Assembly: GCF_020880815.1 (NCBI RefSeq)
Contig: NZ_JAJITD010000001.1
Location: forward strand, 620,001 to 684,000
Direction of reading: 5' to 3'
Length of the DNA: 64,000 bases
From: Paraburkholderia sejongensis
GTDB lineage: Bacteria; Pseudomonadota; Gammaproteobacteria; Burkholderiales; Burkholderiaceae
Positions 17,983 to 26,175 of the stretch are shown in pieces (the stretch's first letter is position 1; every line of letters begins with the position of its first letter). Below the pieces are notes generated by a model. That model did not search any database. It had not been told where the DNA came from and was given only the letters and a program-made list of their open reading frames with translations. Position numbers and translations under genes: made by a program.

Positions 17983-18307
17983 GGCGTGAAGGCGTTGGCT
18001 GAAATGGCAATATGTTGATAATACAACGTAATACCTAGGAAACACTACACAAACAGATCCCATACACGACATTAGTACTATAATGTCGTGTATTGACTAT
18101 AGGGCTGGAAATTGATCGTAGGATGCCGTCCGTTTGCACCAAAGCGCCCGGTGGCGCAACGAACAAACCGCCCAAGGCCACGTCCTGCGGACATTCGCCA
18201 TTTACGCTAGCATTGCCGCGCCGTGACGGCTCCGGCTACGGGATCACTCGTTGATGCCGGAATCGCGGAGCCGAAAAGCTCCTGATTTTTCCTTGAAGAG
18301 AATTGCA
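17983..18307. other. Divergent intergenic region, 325 bases
   Basis: It holds the promoters of the KfrA-like gene and the nitroreductase gene, an AT-rich stretch next to the KfrA-like start (TATTATC and TAATAC boxes), and the 13-bp inverted repeat described separately. I see no coding potential. Confidence 0.6.
18062..18093. promoter_or_regulatory. 13-bp perfect inverted repeat, candidate operator
   Basis: ATACACGACATTA, a six-base spacer GTACTA, and the exact complement TAATGTCGTGTAT form a 32-base dyad in an AT-rich gap. It has no terminator-like T-run and lies upstream of both divergent genes. Its size and place fit an operator for the KfrA-like protein or another dimeric regulator. Confidence 0.6.
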
Positions 18308-18946
18308 ATGACGACAGTGAACGAAAGACTGGCGTGGCGCTACGCCACCAAGAAGTACGATGCGACCAAAAGTGTTCCCGCGGAGAAGCTCGAACGGATC
18401 GTCGAAGCGGTGCGGCTGGCTCCGACGTCCAGCGGTCTTCAACCCTTCGAGTTGCTGGTGGTCACCAATCCGGAAATCCGCGCAAAAATCCGCACGGTGG
18501 CGTGGGACCAGGCGCAGGTGACCGATTGCTCGCACCTGCTGGTCTTTGCTGCATGGGACGACATCACGCCCGATCGCGTCAACATGATGTTCGACCTGAC
18601 CAACGAAGTGCGCGGCTTCAAAAACGAAGGCTGGGAAAACTATCGGCAGATGTTGCTGGGTATCGTCGCCGATCGCGGCACCGAAGCTAATTATCAGGCC
18701 GCAGCGCGGCAAGCCTATATCGGTCTGGGCGCGGCGTTGATCGCCGCAGCTTTCGAAGAAGTCGACGCAACGCCGATGGAAGGCTTCGACCCGGCTGCGG
18801 TCGATGAAATTCTTGGATTGAAGTCGCGGAACCTGCGCAGCGTCGTGATGCTGCCGCTCGGTTATCGCGCCGCGGAAGGCGACTGGCTCGTGAACCTGAA
18901 GAAAGTCCGGCGCAGCCGCGAGAACTTCGTTACTGAAGTCAGCTAA
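18308..18946 (+). CDS. NAD(P)H nitroreductase-family oxidoreductase (NfsB-like)
   Basis: This 212-residue FMN enzyme begins MTTVNERLAWRYATKKYDATK with the RYATKKYD flavin-phosphate motif, followed by RLAPTSSGLQPFELLVV, which lines the FMN pocket. GLGAALIAAAFEEVDATPMEGFDP and MLPLGYR near the C-terminus are also typical. Family members reduce nitroaromatics, quinones and flavins as homodimers. The start is chosen so that the motif sits at the N-terminus. A strong hairpin follows the stop. Confidence 0.88.
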   Translation: MTTVNERLAWRYATKKYDATKSVPAEKLERIVEAVRLAPTSSGLQPFELLVVTNPEIRAKIRTVAWDQAQVTDCSHLLVFAAWDDITPDRVNMMFDLTNEVRGFKNEGWENYRQMLLGIVADRGTEANYQAAARQAYIGLGAALIAAAFEEVDATPMEGFDPAAVDEILGLKSRNLRSVVMLPLGYRAAEGDWLVNLKKVRRSRENFVTEVS

Positions 18947-18964
18947 AGCGCTTGATCGGGCCCA

Positions 18965-18997
18965 ATCGACGGGGCCCGCCGCTCGGGCCCCGTCGAT
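18965..18997. terminator. Strong hairpin terminator
   Basis: ATCGACGGGGCCCG, a five-base loop, and its exact complement make a perfect 14-bp GC-rich stem just after the nitroreductase stop and before the convergent porin gene. No T-run follows. Confidence 0.7.
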
Positions 18998-19172
18998 GCA
19001 GCGCCGAAAACCGCCGTCGGCGCCGGCGTAACGCACATCGTCAAACTCCGGTTGTCAGTCCCCCGCGATTCTCGCGAGCAGGCGCGCGACGGCGCAAGCC
19101 AGGCTGAACTCGAAGCGCTCGCCGCGGTTGCATCACAGGCGCTCGCGCTGCACGCGGCATGAGGACTTCAGG

Positions 19173-20363
19173 TCAGAACCGATGCCGCAGCCCCGCGAGC
19201 ACCGCAAGCTGGCTGCTGCGTCCCGCACCCGCCGGTCCGAAGAAGTTGATCGCAACGGTGCTCGCATCGCCGGCCAGCCGCTGGTAGACCATCGACATAT
19301 GCAGGTCGGTGCGCTTGGACAGCAGATAGCTGATGCCCGCGTCCACCTGATGCCATTTGGGCCGGTCGCCGGTTGCGAATGACGTCGCGCCGGTACCGGT
19401 GTAGCCGCCGCCATCGGTGAAGATGTAGCCGAGCCCCGCCATCAGCGCCGGCGTGAAGTAGTAGCGCCCGTTGATCTCGTAGTTGTTCACACGCAGGCTG
19501 TGGCCGCCGCGATAGTCGAGCAGCGTATTGGTGAAGATGAAGTTCATCGACGCCGCGCCGAACGTATAGCCGCCGCCCAGCGCCGTGATCCGCTGACGCT
19601 CGACGAAGCCCGCGTTATAGAAGATGCTGGTCGAGCCGCTGTACTCGTCGCCGATCGCGCCGTTCGGATTGTTCCCCGACGCGAGTCCCGCCGATGGATT
19701 GTTCAGTTGCAGGTAGCTCGCGACCAGATGCACCGGCCCGCGCACGTAATCGAGCCCGAAGCCGTACGCGCGGTTGTTGGCGAAGCCCTGGCCGGTGTCG
19801 CTGCCCGCCTGGTTGCTGAACGCGTACAGTGCGCCGAGCTTCAGCCCCGCGAGCGGACTCACCTCGTACTTGACGCTGTTGTTCAGGCGAAACGTCTGGA
19901 AGCTGTCGTCGACGTCGCCGATGTGCGCGCCGTAGATGCTGCCGAACATCAGCCACGACATCAGCGGTGCGACGTAGTCGAACGTGTAGTCGTACTGGCG
20001 GCCGAGCGTCAGCTTGCCGTAGCGCGTGCTCGCGAGACCGACGTACGCCTGCCGCCCGAACAGCCGGCCGCCCTGCGACGACGTGCCGTTCAGTCCGCTG
20101 AAGCCCGCTTCGAGCTGGAACACCGCAGCGAAGCCGCCGCCGAGATCCTCGCGTCCGAGCAAACCGAAGCGGTCGCCGCTGCCCCAGCCCGTCGCCATCG
20201 ACCAGCGCGATGCGCCCTGGGTCCTGATCGACGAAGCGACCGTATTCGTCCATGCGATACCCGTATCGATGATGCCGTACAGCGTGACCGAGCTTTGCGC
20301 GTCGGCCGTGAGCGGCGCCGCCAGGGCGCAAACCACCGCAGCAGTGCGGACTGCTGTTTTCAT
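19173..20363 (-). CDS. Gram-negative outer-membrane porin
   Basis: This 396-residue trimeric-type beta-barrel starts with a signal peptide (MKTAVRTAAVVCALAAPLTADAQS), then SSVTLYGIIDTGIAWT, the classic first strand of Burkholderia porins. A YVGLASTRYGKLTLGRQYDYTFD strand-loop follows, and it ends LAGLRHRF with the terminal Phe needed for barrel assembly. It allows diffusion of small solutes. The gene is the last of a minus-strand series beginning with catabolic genes, about 160 bases after an MFS gene, so it may supply the outer-membrane route for the same substrate. Confidence 0.93.
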   Translation of the reverse strand: MKTAVRTAAVVCALAAPLTADAQSSVTLYGIIDTGIAWTNTVASSIRTQGASRWSMATGWGSGDRFGLLGREDLGGGFAAVFQLEAGFSGLNGTSSQGGRLFGRQAYVGLASTRYGKLTLGRQYDYTFDYVAPLMSWLMFGSIYGAHIGDVDDSFQTFRLNNSVKYEVSPLAGLKLGALYAFSNQAGSDTGQGFANNRAYGFGLDYVRGPVHLVASYLQLNNPSAGLASGNNPNGAIGDEYSGSTSIFYNAGFVERQRITALGGGYTFGAASMNFIFTNTLLDYRGGHSLRVNNYEINGRYYFTPALMAGLGYIFTDGGGYTGTGATSFATGDRPKWHQVDAGISYLLSKRTDLHMSMVYQRLAGDASTVAINFFGPAGAGRSSQLAVLAGLRHRF

Positions 20364-20523
20364 TGTGCTTCTCCGGTTTCGATGTAGTGAGGTGATGCGG
20401 CTGAATGCGAGCGCGCGGCGTGCGTGAACGCGCGTCGGGCGCGAACGCGCCGCGCGTATCGTCATCGGGTCGCGGTGAGCGACCCTGCGCCGCGCCCGGG
20501 CGACCGTATTGCTGCTGCCGGCG

Positions 20524-21951
20524 CTACCGTTCGGCCACGCTCAGCGGCGCCTTGCCGCCTGCCCTGCCGCTGGTCAGATCGGAGTCCGCAAGACCGCCGT
20601 CATGCGCGTCGTCGTGCGCGTCGCCGGGCCGGTACATGCGGCCGAGCACGAACATCAGCGCCGCGACGGCGACGACCGGCAGCGCCGCGACCTGGAACAG
20701 CTCGCGCACCGGCAGATGTCCGGCAAGCAGCATCCCGCCGATCATCGGGCCCGAGATCGAGCCGATCTTCGCGACGCCGATCGCGGTGCCGGTGCCTTTC
20801 GAGCGGAAACTGGTCGGATAGACGATCGACGCAACCGCATTCAGACCCGCCTGAGTGCCGGCAACGCAGAAGCCGACGCCGAACACGGCGGCGGTCAGCA
20901 ACGCGGTATTGAGGTTCATCCCGAGTGCCGCGACGAGCGGAAAGCCGACGAGCGGCAGACAGGTGACGAGCCGCACGCCGTGTCGATCGATGAAGCGCAT
21001 CAGCACGAGGCCGCCGACCGTGCCGCCGATCGAAAACAGCGTCGTCATCAGCGCCGCGCGATGCGCGGCGACGCCGGTCGCCTCGATCAGCACGGGCAGC
21101 CAGTTCTGCAGGAAGAACAGCGCCATCGAATTGGCGATGTAAGCGAGCCACAGCGCGCTCGTCACATAGCGCAGGCGGCCGGCGAACAGCATGCGCGGCG
21201 AGAACTTCGCGATGCGGCGCTCGTCGGTCACGACGAACTGCGCGCCGGCCGGCAGAGCGAGCTCGGGTCGCACGCGCGCGGCGGTCGCCGCGATGCCGTC
21301 GCGCGGCCAGCCCTTGAGCACCTGGTAGCGCAGCGACTCCGGCATCACGAACGAAAGCGCGGCCGCCACCACGAGCGGCGCGAGCCCCCCGACCACGAAC
21401 ACCGCGGGCCAGCCGTAGTGCGGCACGAGCCACACGGCGACGCCGCCGCCGAAGCCCGCGCCGAGCGTGTAGCCGGTGAACATCAGCGTGACCCAGGTGG
21501 CGCGCAGCCGCTTCGGCGCGAACTCCGACACCAGCACGAACGCGTTCGGCACCGCGCCGCCGATGCCGATACCGGCGGCAAGGCGCAGCCACAGCAACTG
21601 GTCGACGCTCGACGCCCACGCGGTCGCGAGCGTGACGAGCCCGTACCAGCACGCACCGAACAGGATCGCGCGCTTGCGGCCGATCCGGTCGCCGATATAG
21701 CCGAACAGGATCGAGCCGATCATGATGCCGAAGATATTGGCGCCGAACACCGGGCCGAGCACACTGCGCTCGATATGCCACGCGCGAATCAGCGAAGGCG
21801 CGGCGAACGCCAGCGCACTGAGCTCGTAGCCGTCGGTCAGCATCACGAGCCAGGTGGACGCGATCAGCACGATCGCGAAACGGCCGATTTTCTGTTCGTC
21901 GATCAGGCGCGACACGTCCACCGTGCGCGCATCGGGCAGAGTTTGAATCAT
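20524..21951 (-). CDS. MFS transporter, aromatic acid:H+ symporter (AAHS) family, copy 1
   Basis: This 475-residue twelve-helix carrier has the AAHS marker in the first helix (LTDGYELSALAFAAPSL, with the essential Asp of DGYE/DGYD) and the loop motif GYIGDRIGRKRAI. GGAGACG precedes the ATG. The family imports aromatic acids such as 4-hydroxybenzoate or protocatechuate. It resembles the second carrier at 26165-27547 over most of its length, so the cluster holds two related importers around the same enzymes. Confidence 0.88.
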   Translation of the reverse strand: MIQTLPDARTVDVSRLIDEQKIGRFAIVLIASTWLVMLTDGYELSALAFAAPSLIRAWHIERSVLGPVFGANIFGIMIGSILFGYIGDRIGRKRAILFGACWYGLVTLATAWASSVDQLLWLRLAAGIGIGGAVPNAFVLVSEFAPKRLRATWVTLMFTGYTLGAGFGGGVAVWLVPHYGWPAVFVVGGLAPLVVAAALSFVMPESLRYQVLKGWPRDGIAATAARVRPELALPAGAQFVVTDERRIAKFSPRMLFAGRLRYVTSALWLAYIANSMALFFLQNWLPVLIEATGVAAHRAALMTTLFSIGGTVGGLVLMRFIDRHGVRLVTCLPLVGFPLVAALGMNLNTALLTAAVFGVGFCVAGTQAGLNAVASIVYPTSFRSKGTGTAIGVAKIGSISGPMIGGMLLAGHLPVRELFQVAALPVVAVAALMFVLGRMYRPGDAHDDAHDGGLADSDLTSGRAGGKAPLSVAER

Positions 21952-22118
21952 CGTCTCCTCCAGAGGTGCCGCGTCGGCGGCCGGGCAGATCCCGGCGCGT
22001 CGCGCGGTTCCGTCATATCGTCTCTGGGCGTCGCAGCAGTGGGCGCTCTGTCGCGAGCCTCCTCGCGGAGCTCGCGCTGCACCTCTTTGCAATTGCCGTG
22101 GCGCCGGTAGGTACTGCG

Positions 22119-23420
22119 TCAGTCCTGCAGATGCGGCGGGTCGATGCGATCGACGTTGTCGGCGAGCCGCTCGCGCAGCATGCCGCGATCGATGTCGTGG
22201 ACGCTGCCGCCATCGGCGAGATCGAACGCATGCGCGGCCGCCGCGCCCATCGCGATGCACGGCCCCATCACCCGCACGCTCGACAGCGCGGTCGCATCCG
22301 CGTCGATGCAGCGGCCCGCCGCGATCAGGTTGTCCGCCTCCTTCACGACGAGGCTGCCGAACGGCACGGTATGCAGATGGTCGTCGCCGAACGGCTTCCA
22401 TTCATAGCCTTCGGCGCGATCGTGCAATTCGATCGGCCAGGACGTGCGGGCGACCGCGTCGGGAAACTGCGTGGCGGCGATCACGTCGTGCGAGCTCAAC
22501 TGCTGGGCGCCGACGATCCAGCGGGTCTGCCGGATCCCCGGCAGTCCGTAGCTGCGGATGTGCGCGTTGCGATAGATATGCGGATACTCGGCGCGCAGGA
22601 ACTCGAACGCGCGGTCCGCCTGGTCGCGACCGACGAGCGCCGTGTGCGACGCCGCCATCGGTTCGAGCGGCGTCTCGATGTGGGTCATGTTCGCAATGCC
22701 GATGTTGCGGCCGCGGAAATAGAACACCAGCCCGTCCTTGCGCTCCAGCCCATACGCGTGCGCCCTTTCCTCGACGCGCTCGCGAAACGCGGGCGGCGTC
22801 GGCAGATCGGTTTCGTCGAGGTTCTCGAGCACGATCATCTGCGTGCCGCGAATCGGCGTTTCCGGCTCCTGGCAGTCGAAGCCGGCCAGCCACGTGAGCG
22901 CCGCATCGCCGCTCGCATCGACGAAGCCGTTCGCCGCGATGCGCACGTCGCCGTAGCGGGTCGCGACTTCGAGCTCGCGCACCCGCCGCCCTTCGCGCAC
23001 GACGTCGCGCAGCACCGCGCCGAGCACGACGGTGATGCCGGCCTCCAGAATCTTCTGCTCGATCCAGCGAGCGAGTGCCACTTCGTCGTACAGAACGACG
23101 GTGGTGAGCGGCCCTTCCTTGTAGTGCAACGCGCCCTTCTCGCCGAGATCGCGCAGGATGCCGTCCGCGATGCCGTGCGTGACCTGAAAGCGCTTCGGCC
23201 CGTTCGAGAACAGCCCGCAGAACGTGCCGATGATCGAGTTGACCGCCTGGCCGCCGAGCGCGGGCAGGCTGTCGACCAGCACGACCTTGCGGCCAAGCGC
23301 GGCCGCTTCGAGCGCGGCCGACGTGCCGGCGATGCCCGCGCCGACGATGCACACGTCGGCGTCGAGTTTCCAGCCGGTCGGTTGGCCGTTGCGGCGGACG
23401 ATACGAGTACCAGTCTTCAA
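22119..23420 (-). CDS. FAD-dependent oxidoreductase
   Basis: This 433-residue flavoprotein has an N-terminal Rossmann fold (ADVCIVGAGIAGTSAALEAAALGRKVVLVDS, GxGxxG with the ribose-binding acid) followed by GGQAVNSIIGTFCGLFS. A late FAD-contact segment reads NLIAAGRCIDADATALSSVRVMGPCIAMGAAAAHAF. This is the FAD_oxidored pattern (fumarate-reductase/glucose-inhibited-like), known for dehydrogenation of hydroxy or unsaturated acids. Its place between carrier and aconitase X genes suggests a catabolic redox step. Substrate unknown. Confidence 0.82.
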   Translation of the reverse strand: MKTGTRIVRRNGQPTGWKLDADVCIVGAGIAGTSAALEAAALGRKVVLVDSLPALGGQAVNSIIGTFCGLFSNGPKRFQVTHGIADGILRDLGEKGALHYKEGPLTTVVLYDEVALARWIEQKILEAGITVVLGAVLRDVVREGRRVRELEVATRYGDVRIAANGFVDASGDAALTWLAGFDCQEPETPIRGTQMIVLENLDETDLPTPPAFRERVEERAHAYGLERKDGLVFYFRGRNIGIANMTHIETPLEPMAASHTALVGRDQADRAFEFLRAEYPHIYRNAHIRSYGLPGIRQTRWIVGAQQLSSHDVIAATQFPDAVARTSWPIELHDRAEGYEWKPFGDDHLHTVPFGSLVVKEADNLIAAGRCIDADATALSSVRVMGPCIAMGAAAAHAFDLADGGSVHDIDRGMLRERLADNVDRIDPPHLQD

Positions 23421-23479
23421 AACATCTTCTCCTTGGAAAGCAAATGGCGGTTACGCGCGGACCCGGCCGCGCGGCAAGC

Positions 23480-23974
23480 TCATGCGCGCTTGCGTTTAAG
23501 CACTTCGACGACGCCACGGTCGGCATCGACACGCACCCAGTCGCCCGTCTCGATCACGTCGAGCGGGTCGATATCGAAGTCGGTCAGCGACGGCGCATGG
23601 CTGACCACCGCGCCGAGCGCGATCTTGGTGGTCATTTCGTTGAACAGCATCGCGGCGGGCGCGGTACCGGCGATCCGCGCGATATGGAACTGGCTCGACC
23701 AGCCCGACGACCCCTTCGCGCCGGGAAACACCAGCACCTTGTTCGCGAAGCTCTGGCCGCGCAGTTCGTGGCGGGTCTCGATGATCGTGCCGGTGCGCGG
23801 ATCGATGCCGCCCCAGCCGGAGATGCGATCGCGCGTGACGAGCGCCTCGCCCTCGACACAGCCGCCGACCACCTTGCGGCCGCGCAGCACGAGCGGCGCG
23901 CCGGCGGTGTCGTCGAGGGTCTCGCTCGTTGCCTCTCCCGTAGTCTCGCCGGTTCTCTCGTGACGCGTGCTCAT
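23480..23974 (-). CDS. Aconitase X swivel (small) subunit, DUF126-type
   Basis: This 164-residue protein consists of a variable N-terminal 25 residues and the aconitase-like swivelling beta-barrel. Markers are APLVLRGRKVVGGCVEGEALVT at the start, SGWGGIDPRTGTI, KVLVFPGAKGSSGWSSQF with the Ser-rich substrate loop, and APAAMLFNEMTTKIALGAVVSHAP. It pairs with the next gene; the start and stop overlap by four bases (ATGA). Split small/large organisation is one of the known aconitase X forms. Confidence 0.9.
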   Translation of the reverse strand: MSTRHERTGETTGEATSETLDDTAGAPLVLRGRKVVGGCVEGEALVTRDRISGWGGIDPRTGTIIETRHELRGQSFANKVLVFPGAKGSSGWSSQFHIARIAGTAPAAMLFNEMTTKIALGAVVSHAPSLTDFDIDPLDVIETGDWVRVDADRGVVEVLKRKRA

Positions 23975-25257
23975 GCGGCGAGCCCTCCGTTCCAGCGGCC
24001 GCTCACCGCGGCCTCGATGCAATCGGCGGTCGTGCCGAACCACGCCTGCACGCCCATGATTGCGGGCAGGTAGTGCGCCTGCTTCGCCGAGTCGAGCGCG
24101 ACGACGCGCGTGCCCTTGGGCATCACACGGCCGATCGCCGAGCACGTGTCGGTCATCAGCACCCCGCCCGCGTCCTCGATCAGCTTCGTATAGCCGGCCT
24201 GGTCCGCGAGTTGACGGGTCGCGCGCGCGGTGAAGATCCATAGCTCGGTATTCGCGCCGATGCGCCGGCCTTCGAGCAACTGGCAGACCTCCCAGATCTG
24301 CTCGATCGAATAGTGCGGACAACCCAGCATCACGAAGTCGACCTGCGCGTCTTTCGCGGTGGTGTTCACGCGCTCGTACGCGAGGCGCCGCTCCGCCGCG
24401 CCGTAGCGGATCGTCTCGAGCGGCTTGCGGCCGCGAAAAGCTTCGTCGCGGGTGCGCGCCTCCGGCGTCTGGCCGACGATGTGATACATCTCGACGCCGC
24501 CCGAGGAAGCCGCGGCCGCGCCGAAGTGCTTGAGCTTCGGCAGGTTCGGCACGTCGCGCAGTCCGTCGATCACCGGAATGCGGTCCTGCACCAGCTCGCC
24601 GACGTAGTAGCCGAGCAGCCCCCAGTCCTGCACCGTCTTCACGTCGATGTCGAGTTCGATCAGATGCGTGCCGCCGCGGTTTTCGTCGAGGTGCAGACCC
24701 CAGTACGGAATCTTGCCGGTCAGCATCGCCGCGCCGGTGCTCTCGCGCCCTTCCGCGTTGGTGCGGGCGCCGAGCACCGCGTTGATGTAGATGACCGCCG
24801 ACGACTCCATCCACGCGCAATGCTCGCCGCGCACCGGCACGTTGCCGGTCAGATACGGCGCGCAGGTATTGAGCGGCTGGATGCCGAGCCGTCCGGTAAA
24901 CGCCTCGCCCTGGCGGTACAGCTTCACGATCTCGCCGTCGATGCCCTGACGCTGCGCATGCTGCGGGTCGAGCCCTTGCTGAAGATGGCTGCTGAACACC
25001 TTCGCCTTCGGCACCTCGACCACCTCCGGACTATCGAGGTTGAATTCGGAAAACACCGCGTCGAGGCCGCCGTGCCGGGCCGCGAAATCGCGCAGAAACG
25101 GCATCGTCGCGCCGACCGTGCCGCACACGTTGTTGGTGTCCACCAGTCGCGGCGCGTCGAGCGCTTCGCCGTAGCGCACCAGCAGATCCATCGCGCGCTG
25201 CACGGCCGCGCCGTCGCGGCCGTCGAGCATCGCCCGTTCGTCGTCGTTCAGCTGCAT
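23971..25257 (-). CDS. Aconitase X catalytic (large) subunit, DUF521-type
   Basis: This 428-residue protein matches the aconitase X catalytic domain: MQLNDDERAMLDGRDGAAVQRAMDLLVRYGEAL at the start, DTNNVCGTVG with the first cluster Cys, VMLGCPHYSIEQIWEV with the second, and MTDTCSAIG with the third. This is the three-Cys pattern of an iron-sulfur hydro-lyase. Characterised relatives are cis-3-hydroxy-L-proline dehydratase (bacteria) and phosphomevalonate dehydratase (archaea). No proline-pathway or mevalonate gene is nearby, so the substrate here is open. The gene directly abuts the dioxygenase stop. Confidence 0.92.
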   Translation of the reverse strand: MQLNDDERAMLDGRDGAAVQRAMDLLVRYGEALDAPRLVDTNNVCGTVGATMPFLRDFAARHGGLDAVFSEFNLDSPEVVEVPKAKVFSSHLQQGLDPQHAQRQGIDGEIVKLYRQGEAFTGRLGIQPLNTCAPYLTGNVPVRGEHCAWMESSAVIYINAVLGARTNAEGRESTGAAMLTGKIPYWGLHLDENRGGTHLIELDIDVKTVQDWGLLGYYVGELVQDRIPVIDGLRDVPNLPKLKHFGAAAASSGGVEMYHIVGQTPEARTRDEAFRGRKPLETIRYGAAERRLAYERVNTTAKDAQVDFVMLGCPHYSIEQIWEVCQLLEGRRIGANTELWIFTARATRQLADQAGYTKLIEDAGGVLMTDTCSAIGRVMPKGTRVVALDSAKQAHYLPAIMGVQAWFGTTADCIEAAVSGRWNGGLAA

Positions 25258-26175
25258 TTAGCGTGCTCCGTAGGCAGGTTCGAGTTGTTCCGCCGCCGAC
25301 GCCGCGTGGCGGTCCACATCGACCGTCGTCGCGCGCCGCAGCTCGCGGCGCACCGACAGATCGTGACGGCGGCCCCGGTGCAGCGTGCAGCGGTTGTCCC
25401 AGATCACGAGGTCGCCGGGCCGCCAGCTATGCGAATAGACGAAGCGGCGCGCGGTCGCGTGTTCGAGCAGATCCATCAGCAGCACGCGCCCTTCGGCCAG
25501 CGTGCGATCGACGACATGCGTCGCGTGCGCGCCGATGAACAGATGCCGGCGTCCCGACCCGGCATGCTCGCGCACCAGCGGCCAGCGCACCGGCGGCAGC
25601 GCGTTGCGCTGCTCGTCGTCGTAGTCGGTGTCGCCGAGCAGGAAGCGCGAGTGCAGCGCGTAGTGCTCCGCTTCGAGCCCTTCGAGTTCGCGCTGCTCGC
25701 GCGGGTCGAGCGCATCCCACGCGGCGCGCATGTCCGCGAACTCGGTTTCGCCGCCGGACCCCGGCACCACCACCGCATGCAGCATCGAATAGCGCGCGGC
25801 AGGCTGCTGGAACGAACTGTCGCTATGCCACAACTGGTTCGCCAGATTGCCGACGATGCGCCGGTGCGCGCGGTCCGCGATCTGGCCGGTCTCGTCGATG
25901 TTCGAGATGTCGGCGAGTTCCTGGTACGCGAGCCGCGCGTGCGGCCGCGCCACGCGCTTGAAACCGAGATCGAGCGGCCCGAGCGAGCGCGCGAACGCGA
26001 GCTGCTGGTCCTGCGTGAGCGGCTGACCGCGAAACACCAGCACCGCGTAGCGGTTCATCGCGGCGTCGAGCGCGCTCGCGAGCGACTCGGAAACCGGCGC
26101 CGTCAGATCGATGCCGCTGGCAAGGCCAACGAAATCCGGATGCGCGGCGTCAATGGGAACGACTTCAAGCGACAT
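25258..26175 (-). CDS. TauD/TfdA-family Fe(II)/2-oxoglutarate dioxygenase
   Basis: This 305-residue cytosolic enzyme has the jelly-roll core with NLANQLWHSDSSF (HxD iron ligands in WHSD), and the distal His and 2-oxoglutarate Arg in WDNRCTLHRGRRHD. Length and motif order are nearest TfdA, the 2,4-dichlorophenoxyacetate dioxygenase, but many members oxidise other acids. The start MSLEVVP follows AGGAGC. It overlaps the upstream MFS gene by 11 bases and abuts aconitase X, so the three are translated as one unit. It probably hydroxylates the imported compound or an ether/sulfonate derivative. Confidence 0.88.
   Translation of the reverse strand: MSLEVVPIDAAHPDFVGLASGIDLTAPVSESLASALDAAMNRYAVLVFRGQPLTQDQQLAFARSLGPLDLGFKRVARPHARLAYQELADISNIDETGQIADRAHRRIVGNLANQLWHSDSSFQQPAARYSMLHAVVVPGSGGETEFADMRAAWDALDPREQRELEGLEAEHYALHSRFLLGDTDYDDEQRNALPPVRWPLVREHAGSGRRHLFIGAHATHVVDRTLAEGRVLLMDLLEHATARRFVYSHSWRPGDLVIWDNRCTLHRGRRHDLSVRRELRRATTVDVDRHAASAAEQLEPAYGAR

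Noticed and set aside
23971..25257. Aconitase X as part of hydroxyproline catabolism
   Set aside because: No proline racemase/epimerase, hydroxyproline transporter or pyrroline reductase gene is near, so I did not assign the cis-3-hydroxyproline role.
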